Assembly: GCF_022539315.1 (NCBI RefSeq)
Contig: NC_066317.1
Location: forward strand, 53,486,435 to 53,550,434
Direction: 5' to 3'
Length of the DNA stretch: 64,000 bases
Source of the DNA: Serinus canaria
Lineage: Eukaryota; Chordata; Aves; Passeriformes; Fringillidae
The notes below the pieces were generated by a model. That model was not told where the DNA came from, searched no databases, and saw nothing but the letters and a program-made list of their open reading frames with translations. Shown here piece after piece: positions 10,641 through 21,568 of the stretch; within the stretch, counting starts at the first letter, position 1; each line of letters starts with the position of its first letter. The translations under genes were made by a program, and so were the position numbers.

Positions 10641-12134
10641 CTAGCCTTCACCCAGAGCAGTGTCAATGAGGGAATTTTCTGCAATTCAAGAAGACTTTTT
10701 CACAAGGATCTCTCGTGCCTGCATGCACAGTGATTTCTTCAGAGATCTGAAATGTGTGAGAAGCACATTTCCTTTTACAAAACCTTTCTTGGTTGTGCTG
10801 CAAAAAAGAGAGGTCATTAGGTTATTGGCAGTAAGGGGCATTCAAAAACTGCAAAAACAATGGCAATTAAAAACTATGGCTAATGAAAAACTAGTAGTGA
10901 AACTGAATTGTGTGCTTCTTTTGTCACAAAGCTGTGGCTTTAAAAAACACTCAGAATATTGGGGCATTGACTGAGTTGACAGTAGGGACTCCGTTAATTT
11001 CAGATGCTTATTTTAAAATGTTTTGTTTTGTGATTTAGTTGAAAACATGCTTCTAATGCACACTTTATTTGAATGCCAAGTCCAGAATTTCAGCATAAAG
11101 CCACTTTCTAGTTGTTCAGCCTCCTGGCAGAAGCAATGGTTACATTAATTTACAGTTCCATAGCTTCCATGCATCTGAGAGAATTTTGGCCAAAAGACTG
11201 CATTACCAAAAAAGCTCTATACTAGGGGGCAGAAGAAGCAGACAACCTTCTGAATCTGCTACAGGAGTTGATGGTATGTCATCCTCTAGGTAGAATTTTT
11301 TTTTTTCCTCCCATAATTCCAGCTACAGGAACTGCACTGCTCACAAAGTCTGTGTCCATGCAGCACTTGCTGGAGGAGCAGTACCATCGTTACTCCATGT
11401 TGTTTTAAGTTGTTCTGGGGGAACTGATTAATTCAATCTGTAGGTTTTCTGGTTCAAAAGACAGGAGGTATCTCCCTCCATTCTCTTCCTACTGCTGATC
11501 ACATTTTACAGAAAAAAAAAAAAGCCAGGACTGAAAGATAGCTCAGATCTGCTTAAAGACCATGTTTTGCTGCCTGGCCCTGTTGGTCTATTGACCTGGA
11601 GGTCAGAGACCTTAATAGTCCTTCAGGCTGTCTGTCCCCTGTGGATGGAACAAGGGATAGTGCAGCAGCAATGGCTGGCTTGCAGGAATGGTTTTTTGGT
11701 GAGAAACTACTGTGCAGTGAAGAACAGTCCTATGAAAATTCATTCTACAGTAACAGAACAGCAGTTAAATCTTATATCTCCCTACTGCGAGATGCCTAAT
11801 ATTGAGGTTATTGCCAAACTTTTAATACAAAACAAAAAGCAAACCACAAAAAGCAAACCCATTCCAAGAGACTGAGGTTCAGGTGAGTTTTCTCATTAAA
11901 TTAAACTTTTAATTTTTTTTTCATACATACATGCATTCATATATGAAGGCATTGAAATGTTTTCTGTACCTGGAATTATGAGCAATGCCATGAGGTTGCT
12001 GTAACATTTGGAGTGGAGGAGATGTACTCAGCATTTCTGGTGTTCCAAGGTATTGGCATGTGACTGTCCTTGCTATGCATTAAGTCTGTGCTGGAGGATA
12101 GGTGGCTAACTGGGTGGGCTGGGGAGTCATTATG
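10641..12134. other. Unique AT-rich DNA, no gene seen
   Basis: This holds poly-T and poly-A tracts (11297-11308, 11511-11522) and a consensus donor GTTCAG|GTGAGT at 11882/11883 whose upstream acceptor is not obvious. The + strand frames at 10660-10974 (104 aa) and 11567-11875 (102 aa) have no recognised motifs. The part near 11950-12134 may be more of the decayed L1-like element that follows. Confidence 0.4.
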
Positions 12135-12600
12135 CAATCTAACTTGCTTCTGCATCATTTTGTCAATAGAGATGTTATAAAAATCAGTAGTAAGCTATTT
12201 GGGAACTGGGGCTTTGCCAGACAAAAAGAATTAGCAGCTTCTTGAATATCAGCAATAGAAATTGGGTCATCTAAGGAGTTAGCCATGTGCTCAGATGTAG
12301 ACAGTAACTGTAGTTTATTTAATAAGAGAATTTTATATAATTTACAAGAGGGCTGTGGGAGTACATCTTCCAATATACAGATTTTTTTTTTGGGGAATGT
12401 GTTGGCTGTCTGCTCCATTTTAATCATAGGAATGTGCTTTGCTTCTGGAATAGTTATTCTTTTTAGCTTTACCTTATTTTATACAACACTTTTATACTTT
12501 TTGATAAGTTGTTTCATACTCTGGCTACATGTGAAGTATCCCACTGCCTTGCTTAACTCTTGAAGAGGCATATCATCCTGCTTGGTGAAATTACTTCCTG
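12135..12600 (-). mobile_element. L1-clade LINE relic (RT start), minus strand
   Basis: On the minus strand the sequence aligns with the beginning of the reverse transcriptase domain of L1-type ORF2. It reads YFTCSQSMKQLIKK, then MEQTANTFPKK, then SLDDPISIADIQEAANSF, the counterpart of the usual LD-x-PI-x-x-EEI-x-x-AI. After a one-base frame change near 12228 it reads SGKAPVPK, an in-frame stop, then LTTDFYNISIDKM, the counterpart of SGK-x-PGPDG-x-x-x-EFYK-x-x-x-x-x-L. The order and spacing of these blocks fit L1 and its relatives, and differ from CR1, which lacks the SGKxPGPDG arrangement in this context. The element is dead (stops, frameshift) and truncated. L1-clade copies are few and old in birds. 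The exact family (L1, Tx1) cannot be decided by eye. Confidence 0.65.
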
Positions 12601-13073
12601 TTTATAGAGAGCAGTGTTGCATGACAAATCATACCCAGAAACATCCTGAAACTTGGAATCTTATTTTGAAGAATTAAATGGGAAATTGACTGTTTCTTAG
12701 AGATTCAACTCATGGGAGTCACATAGAACAAGAAAAAACCCCATGATTTCCCATAACAGTAGGAGAACAAAATGGTAAAGTTTATGTGAGTTGTTGTATG
12801 AACTAATGATGCTTTATATCAAAGGGAAGCTGCAACAGAAAAGTAGGGTTTATGTATACAGAAATTTTGGAAAAATGCTCACTGAGTTCTGTTTGTTAGC
12901 GTTCCAAGGTCTTTTTAATTGCTACACTTCCAGAGGAGTAGGCTGTGAGGTCCAGCAGCTGGAGCAATGACTGATTTGCTTGCATATTTCACCACTGAAC
13001 CGTTTTGCTTTTCTCTGTTCATAACTTCCTTGTTTTCTTTCTGTTTATATTATCATGCTCACCATTGTGAACC
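12601..13073. other. Unique DNA, possibly more decayed LINE
   Basis: Nothing is clearly recognised. It lies on the 5' side of the minus-strand L1-like relic, where ORF2 linker or endonuclease sequence would be expected, but I see no endonuclease motif. Confidence 0.35.
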
Positions 13074-13124
13074 ATGGCTTCATAAATGGCCCCATAAGGT
13101 TGTCTGCTCTATGAGTATTTTAAT
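13074..13124 (+). repeat. 51-bp perfect inverted duplication, left arm
   Basis: These 51 bases (starting ATGGCTTCATAAATGGCC) recur as an exact reverse complement at 13731-13781. Identity stops sharply at both ends: the next bases, 13073 against 13782 and 13125 against 13730, do not match. The arm is ordinary mixed-composition sequence, not a simple repeat or a recognised transposon terminus. There are no matching target-site duplications outside the arms that I can see. Confidence 0.95.
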
Positions 13125-13197
13125 GTTTGTGATAGCTGGTGTAGAAAAAAATGTTTTAATCATTGCTCTGTTTTGTGGAAGGCCTGAGGGATGTAAA

Positions 13198-13245
13198 AAA
13201 TGTTTCTCTCACCTGTTCTCTCAAGAACAGGTGAGAGAAACATTT
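13198..13245 (+). repeat. Perfect 22-bp hairpin with 4-base loop
   Basis: The arms 13198-13219 and 13224-13245 are exact reverse complements separated by CTCA. The structure lies inside the spacer of the 51-bp inverted duplication. A perfect stem of this length with so small a loop is a typical footprint of an intrastrand template switch at a replication fork. It is less like a microRNA precursor, which usually has bulges and a longer loop. Confidence 0.95.
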
Positions 13246-13730
13246 AGAGAGAAGTTCTAGTGCAAGTGTGGATTATATGTTTGTACATGTACTTTGTAGA
13301 CTCTCTATGCCATTCTCTTTGATTATGTTTAAATAGGTAATTCCATAAGTCTTTTAAAGAGGTAGTTAGGAATATCAACGTGAGCTCGGAAATGTTCATG
13401 ACCTGTAATCAGAGATGGTGAGAAAGGGTTTTTCCTCATAAATTCATAGGCATGAAGAAGCCAGACCTTTTCTTCTGGAAGAAAGGATGAACTTTACACA
13501 GCCTCACTGTATTTCTTCCTTTCAAGAACATATTTGGCCAGATTTTAAAGAGCTCAGCTCCCATTTGGGTACCTAAATTAAATGGCTGGATTTGCAAAAG
13601 TGTTTAGCATCCAGCAGCTACTTTTATTCCCACATATGTACTGAAATGGGAGATGAGTTGTTTTGACAGTGTGGCCCATTATTTGTCAAGTTGTTTGTGA
13701 TTAAGACTCAGATCATTCCAGGAGCACTCT

Positions 13731-13781
13731 ATTAAAATACTCATAGAGCAGACAACCTTATGGGGCCATTTATGAAGCCAT
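13731..13781 (-). repeat. 51-bp perfect inverted duplication, right arm
   Basis: This is the exact reverse complement of 13074-13124. The arms are 606 bp apart. With no substitutions in 51 bp, the duplication is either young, kept identical by conversion between the arms, or an assembly artefact. Confidence 0.95.
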
Positions 13782-15390
13782 ACTGCTGAGCCAGTAGAAA
13801 TGAAATCCAAAATTGTGCAACCACATCTTGTAAATGGCGAGGATAAATGGCTGGTGGTTGTTCTTTTCCCTGTTTAGAGAATGCAGCTGAAAATGAGAGG
13901 AAATTCAGGCAGTTGCACCCACAAAAAACTTTCAAGTGGTCAAAATTGGGGTTTGCTGTTTAAGTCCACCATGTGCTTACAAGTTCTGTGAATCTGTGCT
14001 CTGAACAATTTGTTTTTCTAGGAATTTGCATTTACCTTGCCTTAACTCAAATTTTGTGCCATGGAGCTTACATAGCTATTTTAAAATCATGGTAGCTGAG
14101 GCTCTCCCAAACACCATTGCATGTGTACTCATGATGTGTCTGCTTTGCTGGTGTGGGCAAAATAGATTGATGTCCTGAGCTGGGTATGTCTGCACGGCAC
14201 AGGGAAGTGCTGGCTGACACGTCTGAGCTGGTGCTCACTTCTGGAGGCAGTTTAATTATGTCAATGTACTGATTGCTCCAGGAGGATATATAGGATTTTG
14301 CAGTTCAGAATTAGCCTGATTGTCTCTGCAGAGGGTGGCACAGTGTTGCAGGCATAAAACTAAGACTAGTAAAACTAGGAATTCAGTCTGAATCTCTTAG
14401 ATTTCAGGCCAGTGTCCAAATTAATATAATTTTTTTTTCCTTTTTTGTTTCTTTATTGCCTTTTGGCTCCTGTGATAGCAGCCAGGAGGTTCATTCATGG
14501 TCAGAGTTCATCCAATTAGGCCTTTCCAGGCACTTTGGTGTTGATCTATTAACCTTCACAGTCAGCGGAAAGACTCAGCATCTTGCAGTTTCTACTGGAA
14601 GTGGATTGGATTCTTACTGAGATAAACTGCTTTTTCTGAGTGGCTGCAGTTATAGATAGCAGGAGAGTTGGGGGAAGCAGTAGTGAGGAATTTTCAGAGT
14701 GGTATGCAGTGAAATGTATTAAAGAGTGTGTACAATATAAGAGCTATTGTCTCTCATGAGGAGATATGGGAGGTCAATGTTCCAACATCTTTACAACATG
14801 TGTTGTCTAAAAATTGATTCAGCATACTGGGCTTGGTGTTTTCTCTTCCAGTGTAGCACTATTAGTCAAGGCATGTATTTTTGGATCATTATAAAGCTGC
14901 CTAGTGGGATAACGTTGGAGAGGGAGAAATCCATGCGTGCAAACTAGCTTTGTAACAGTGTGAGTGTTTATGGCAAGACTGCATTGCTTACTTTCTAGCT
15001 ATGATACTGCTGTGAGCATCACACCATATCTAAGCTATGATATACATTTTAAAGTCACTACTGGTCATTATCCAATAGTTAATACCTGAGGAAACGATAT
15101 ATTATTGCTATTATAAATTGTTTCTTTACTGGTTTTGGCTTCCCTTTTTACTGAATAGCTGCTGACAACACCCCAAGTCCTTTCAAGCTGGATTACAGTG
15201 GTTGAGACAGAGAATAATTTCATGGCTTTGTTGTATATATGTATGTTTTAGGAGAATGCACCTACTACATTATTTATGTGGGTATTGCAAAAAAGTTCAA
15301 GAATAACAGGAAATTTTGTGTTATGCTACAACTTTTACCACTGATGCACTTTCTGGAAATAACTTGAGATAGTTAAGCTCATCTTCCCTA
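13782..15390. other. Unique AT-rich DNA, no gene seen
   Basis: No repeat or coding exon is recognised. Short pyrimidine tracts occur near 14429-14450, without a partner donor. Confidence 0.45.
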
Positions 15391-15433
15391 TTTTTTTTTT
15401 TTTTTTTTTTTTTTTTGTTTTGTTTTGTTTTTG
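15391..15433 (+). repeat. Poly-T and TTTTG simple repeat
   Basis: Twenty-six T residues (15391-15416) are followed by three GTTTT-type units. On the minus strand this is a CAAAA/poly-A tract. It lies about 60 bp before the CR1 start, but CR1 elements have no poly-A tail, so it is probably an independent microsatellite. Confidence 0.9.
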
Positions 15434-15493
15434 TACTATCAGGTATTTTTGATTCTCAGTGATAGTCATATCATATCATTGGGGATGTTCATC

Positions 15494-15835
15494 CTGGAGC
15501 TGGGGACACCTTTTAGCAGCCTTCCAGTAGCTAAAGAGATGCTACAAGAAATCTGCAGATTCTTACAAGGGCATGTAGTGATAGGACAAGGGGTGATGAA
15601 CGTGGAGAGAATAGGTTTGGAACAGATGTTAGGAAGAAATTCTTTTCTGTGAGGGTGGTGAGGCCCTAGAACAGGTTGCCCAGAGAAGTTGCTGATGCAC
15701 CATTCCTTAGCAATATACAAGGCCACGTTGGATGGGGCTTTGAGCAACCTGGTCCAGTGGAAGGTATCCCTGCCTGTAAGATCCTTCTCATCCCAAACCA
15801 TTCTGTGCTTTTATTATATGTACATTCTATGAAAT
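15494..15835 (+). mobile_element. CR1 LINE 3' fragment, plus strand
   Basis: This is a 5'-truncated CR1 with the typical 3' region in order: the segment like 'gcagccttccagtagctaaa', the 'gggcatgtagtgataggacaa' segment, 'gaacaggttgcccagagaag' at about 15670, 'ggatggggctttgagcaacc' at about 15730, and a final part with a degenerate ATTCTATG unit at 15823-15831. The usual 'gttggaactagatgatc' piece just before the end is missing (a small internal deletion near 15778). It retains only the untranslated end and a short remnant of ORF2, so it is inactive. Confidence 0.92.
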
Positions 15836-18800
15836 ACTCATAATATTGAAAGATCGATGTAAAAATAAAGCATTTAAAAACTGCTATTGAATTTTTGTAT
15901 TTCTACTACTCTTTTTCTTTAAGTTTTGTACATTTAATTTTACCAGATTTTCAAAATTTGTTTCTGGAGGTTACTTATCTCTGTTGTACAGTTTTGAAAC
16001 TGCAAGCAGTATCATGTGTTGAAATGTGGCTGTTTATTATATATTCTGATTTTCTGTGTGAAAGGATTAGTCACAAGAAAGAGATAAGGAAAAAATGGAA
16101 AAACATAATGATTTGCTTCCAGATGTGAATTCTTTTTCCCCTCAAGGTATATATGTGAATGACAGATACTCAACTGAACAGTGGATAAAAGATCTTCATA
16201 TTAAAAACAAAATAGGACAGGAAATATTCCTTAGAAGCATAGTCCCTTCAAGACTCAGCATTGCTTTCATTTGCCCCCTGAATTAATATTTTAACTTAAT
16301 AAGATCTGCAAGAGTTGTGTAGTGATTTTCATTTGTCTTCATGTACTGCAGTGCTGCTGTATAGAAAGCTACATTAATGTTTAAAACAGGCAGTTTTGTC
16401 AAGAACTACCATATAATCTAAATCTGCATTAATTAACTTGTTCAAAGTCTGGCAATAAACCATCATAGATGAATCTGTTTGTTTATATATCTGTTAGACA
16501 ACTAGTAACTATGGCAAGGTTGCTCTGTGTGTGTATGAAAGAAAAAAAACCAGAAGTCCAAACACATACTCAGCTTTATTATTAAGTAAAGAACAGTGGG
16601 AGACTCAGATGAACTACGTAATAGAAAAAGCTTTGCTCCTTCTACAAAAGAAGAGCAGTTTCATGTTTTTTATTGGTATGGTCCAGCTACTGCATAGTAG
16701 CCCCAGCTAGCCATAGTATACATAATTATGATATACCTTATAGTCTCTATTACCCTAAAACATTTTTCTTCCACAAGAGAAATTAGATGCATAGTGTTCT
16801 GTGGCTCACGACTTTGCCATCTTAAAGAGATGCTTAGTGTTTGAGTGATGGTTGAATCACCTATTTTATACTTAAGTACATAATCCCAAGAAGGTTTAAA
16901 TCAATGTGTTAATTGGTAAGTGATACTGTAATTATGTGTATAATCATGGAAATTTTGAATCCAGATTATTTACTTGCTCTCAGGAAATTAATCTACAGAG
17001 GTCATATATTAGATTGCTTTTTTATTAAGTGGAACCCCTGTAGTTACAAAGTACTGATTGGCTATAAGCTGAATGAAGCATTCTTACAGCTGTATTCAGC
17101 AGGTGTCAACAGTTCAAATCTTTGAGTGGGTATTGATCCAGATTCAAACAGTTCATTAATCTAAGCACACATTATATAGATTTTTCAATGCAATTTTGAA
17201 AGAGTTGAAAAATCGTATTGAATGATGAGAGATGATACTCAAATTATGTTTTTATGGCAAATCTCCCTTGTGCTTGTGACATACTGAGATGAATTTGGGA
17301 GCTAAAACTGACACTGTGTCTTGATTTTTATTTTCAGATGTACTCTTCTGCCTTGAGAGTAGCTTCAGTGGGTGAAGTAGTCTTTGCCTGCTGGCAGTGC
17401 AAACCATCTGCTTTTTTAGCATCAGTTTTGTCACATACAGCCCCTGCTTCCTTTTAATTTGCTTGGACAGAAATAGCTTTGGTACCACTTAAGAATCCAA
17501 GAGACATCCAGCTATTCCTTGTGTTATTTCTTCTCCTTGGTCATGATCCTGGAATCCTCTGGCAAGGCCATTCAGCTCAGATTTAAAAAGGGGGGTGGCT
17601 CTAATGAAATCATCTAACTCCTTGAACCTGTGAAGCTAAAGCATGTGCTTAGGTGCTTTGTGGTTGTAGGGGAAAAATGCTACGGAGATCATGCTAGGAG
17701 AAGCATTCAAAGGTATTTGGCTGGATTTTTCCCTCATCCACACTGTGAGGTTAGTAAGAGAAACAGTGTTTCCCATTGAGTTCAGACACAGTTTCAGCAA
17801 GTTAGTGCATCTATAGGCTTTCAGTTTGGCAATTGTAAGATTTTACTCCCTTTTCTCTGCTAATTGCTAGTGTCTTTGTTGGTGTAGGGAAGAAAGAAAA
17901 AGAAGAGATGCTTCTGCTGCTACTAGTGAGAAAAAAAAAAAGAGGAAAAGACTTTTCAATTTTAAGGGAAGAAAGTGCAATGTATAGAAAAGAGATCAGG
18001 TTTTTCAGAGTTACATTTTTTCCTTACTGTAATGATCAAGTTAAAGATACTTACAGTCCTGCTGACCAATTTTGATTAGATTGCTGTAATACCTAGTACT
18101 GTGTATTAGGATAGCAGGAATGCCTACTTAATCATTTACAAATGCTATGAGGTTTTCATTCTTTTCTGTTTCTTGCTCCAATATTTTTTTTTTTTGCAAT
18201 ATTATGGAAGTTATGATACCTCTCAGACACTTGTAATTCATATAATATGAATTGCAAAGCTGCAAAGAAGGTAACAATTGTGCAATAGAGTGTTGTAGAT
18301 CTGATGCAATAAAGATACTGTGCAAAATCTGACCCAATTATCTTGCAGTTTATGCTCCTTTTATACTGGCAATGCTGTTGTTATTTCCTGGCACTAATAA
18401 CCAACTTTATATTATGCTTAATTTCATAAAGCACAACTTGTATTGTACAGATTGGATATCTAATAAAAATGCAAAATTGTAATAAAGCCTATAAAATAAT
18501 GGGTAAGGATTTTTCAGAAGAGTTGACATGCCTGTCAAGATAATGCTGATAGAATTTCATATGTCTGCAGTAGGACCCAAAATTAATTACCAAAGAATCT
18601 GACTTTGTTAGTCCTTTTTTCGGTTATATGACAGCTTCAGTGCTCTGGAAAAAAAAAATCAAAGCAGAATTTAAAACTGTTCTCAGAATGGCAGGTTTTC
18701 ATCTAGAAATGTTAATGTATGTTAAACTTTAATTAAAAAGACTGCATATCATATCTTAACCTTTTTTAAATATAGCATAATTAACTATGGTACAGATACT

Positions 18801-21507
18801 TTTCAAAGGTATATTATTTTATTGAAAGACTCTATTTTAATGTAAAGGATTTCTGGTTTTCAACAAGTTATTGTCACTTTGTAATTTTGGAGAGCTGAGC
18901 ATACACACAGTGGTGCAATACGCAGTCTTCCATAAAGTCCAAGGGTGTAATTCAGTCACAAAAATTGGTGACTTTTCCAACATGAAATATAGATCGAGCA
19001 CTTCATACAAATATAAAATACCACGGTTCCTTTGTAACCTTTGTGTTTCTAATGATATTTTATCCAGATATCACTACACTGTTGAAAGATGGGGGTCTGT
19101 AAATCCCTGAGTTCCAAGACCTGTTTTTCTGTCAGGCTGCCCGTCCTTTGCTGCTCCTGATTCCTGCCGATCCTTGCATCTAGATAAAGTCTCCTTCCTT
19201 TGTCTTTCACCCTGAATGTGAAGGCACGCAGGATGTTACAGGGAGAAGTTTCTTGGAGCACTGGTGAGGTGCTGGAGGAGAGGCAGTTGGTGGCCAGATG
19301 TGCGGTGTCCCCCGCAGCTGGCGAGGCACCGGGCACTAGGTGTCACTGTTCCTCCACGCTGGAACTGCCGCCTGTGCATTTTTTGGGCTGGGAGTCTAAA
19401 GTAGCTGTAGGTGGCAAAGGTTTGTAAATTTGGTTTGCATAGTGCTGCTTCAGAGCATAGAGTCATGAATTTTGAGACAAACAGCAACTGGATCACAAAG
19501 CGTTTTCTCCTGTCATTTAATCATTGGGTATAGAGTTGAGATGGAGGCACCACCAAGCCTTGCTGAGCTGCATTGGTGTGAGCCAACTGTGGTCTGCTGT
19601 TTTTGAACTACTGAAGCCTTAACACAGAGGAGAGGAAGCAGGTTGGTTGTCTTGATATTTATCAGCAAAGGGATGCCTTTATTTGTAGCCACTCGCTGGA
19701 AGAACTGGATGAGAACTTTACTAGAACTTCATAGATGAAGGTTGGTTAGGTAGTGCATGCTGTAGTTTCTCTCTTCACTCACTGAAGCTTGCTCTCTTTA
19801 CTGCCAAAGGTGAGCAGTAAAGGGGAAAGCACAGGATCAACACTTAAAATATGCTTTTATGTCTGTGTTTAGACCAGAATTTATTTGAGAAGTACCAGTG
19901 ACAAAAGTGAGTGGAGAAGCTGGATATTTGTGGTGTATATATTAAATCAAAATCTTAAAAATAGCTTCAGTAACCTACAAAAAAACCTGTGTTGGTGTGG
20001 ATGTAGCTCCATACCTTTTAGAAGGTATTTTCTTCAGGTCTGCCCTTCCTTCCATAAGGAGAGTTTTTTGACCAGGAAATTTTTCATTCTTGAAATAAAC
20101 ATGTAGCTCTTAACATCCAGTGGCGGAAATTAGAAAACTGCAACTACTTGTGCTGTATTTTTACATTTCAGTTTATCAGCAAACCTAATTACTTCATCAT
20201 GTAGCAACTCCTGTGTCAGTGGATGTCTTTAAATGAAGGTAGAATATTTTTCTAAAAGATACCCTGCAAGTAGCTTAGGAAATACAGGCTTTGTGCTTGA
20301 GTTACTAGGTCAATTTTCTGGACTGTCTATTATGTGAGACCTAAGGCTTTGTATCAGAATCATGACTTCACCTCCAGGTAATCTTAGGTGGTGTGCTGGT
20401 GTGTGACCTCTCTACTTTTCCTGTGCTTCTGAGTAGAAAATCTCAGGCAGTATCCTCATAGAATGGAAAAGGCTGAAAATCTATTGAGGCTTAAATTTCA
20501 ATCGTATTTGTATTGTTTGTCTTTAGAAAAGTAATGTAATAGAGCTGTGTTTCTTATTGTTCCAGTGAGTAGTGTAGAATAACTACTTCCATTACAAGAA
20601 TATTTTTTATTTTTGAATTTACCAAATGGACTCTGGCCTTGTTCTTTTTAAAGTTTTGTCCCAGTTGGTAAGATGGTTGAGCAAACAGGTGCATTCAACC
20701 CATTCAAACTGATTTGTTTTAGAATTCAGTTCTGGTGATGACCTAAAAGGTACAACAAATTGAATTCTCTTGCCTAGGTAAGCTTTTCAGAGCTGAAGAG
20801 CAAAAAAGCATATTATCATTAACATCAGAGGATTGGATTAACACTGGAATGTAATCATGCTATTTATGTGTAAAGGTGCATCTTCAAGCAGTAAGGATGC
20901 AGGTGACAAAAGTCAGTTAAATAAAAGTGCAGGATGGGCAGTTCAGCAGGTCTGCATTTGACAGCCAATGGACTGCTACCAGGATCTCAGTGATCCCTCC
21001 TAGAAGGGAGGCTACATTTCCCTTAGACATATTTGGAAATAAAAGTCTTACATTGTATCCAATTAAATCAGACTGACAGATCCTCTCTTGATTAAGCCTT
21101 AGTATTTAAGGTTTCAATAAGTTACAAATTTTTTTTGACATATCCATCACCAGTGAATTTTGCCCACTGCAGGTTGGGTTGGCCTGTCCTGCATGGGGCT
21201 AAAATCCTATTAGAGGAAGAATGAATTCAACATGGAAATGAAATGCTGCAGTGACAGAAGCTGGAAATTAGTTAGGCTGCCTTTCAGAGGATGTATAGAG
21301 AAAGAACTTATGTCATATTGATGTAGCTTAAACTCAGAGGTGATGCTGGTGTGGCCGCCCATGTCACTATGGTACAGCCAGATGCTTTAGGGGGATGAGC
21401 TGCTCTACTTCCATCTTCACATGCCTGATCAGGATCCTTAAATGCCTATCATCAGAAACATCAGAACTGGCCTCAGTGGTCTTGCCCAGCCTTATTTCCT
21501 TCCACAG
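15836..21507. other. Unique AT-rich DNA, no gene seen
   Basis: This is mostly unremarkable low-CpG DNA. Between about 19130 and 19400 the GC content and CpG number rise (clusters at 19302-19330), around small overlapping frames of 75-95 codons on both strands with no known motif. This could be a decayed GC-rich repeat or a small regulatory patch. An imperfect palindrome at 18231-18257 has 13-bp arms, one G-T mismatch and a 1-base centre. Confidence 0.4.
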
Positions 21508-21568
21508 CCAGGGGTGTTGGATGCTCAGTGGCCCTTGCAGAGCACAGAGCCCTGTACCAGAGTCACAG
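21508..21568 (+). other. Candidate small exon (+)
   Basis: A pyrimidine-rich acceptor (CTTATTTCCTTCCACAG, ending at 21507) and a good donor (GTCACAG|GTGAGA at 21568/21569) delimit 61 nt of GC-richer sequence. The interval is open in one + frame (part of a 93-codon frame, 21395-21676). No family is recognised. A chance pairing of splice-like sites is quite possible. Confidence 0.2.

Noticed and set aside
17100..17130. GTTCAAATC, similar to a tRNA B box
   Set aside because: No A box at the right distance and no cloverleaf can be drawn.
19130..19430. GC-rich patch considered as an LTR or CpG island
   Set aside because: Only about nine CpGs over 240 bp, no TG...CA ends, no primer-binding site and no poly-A signal in place.
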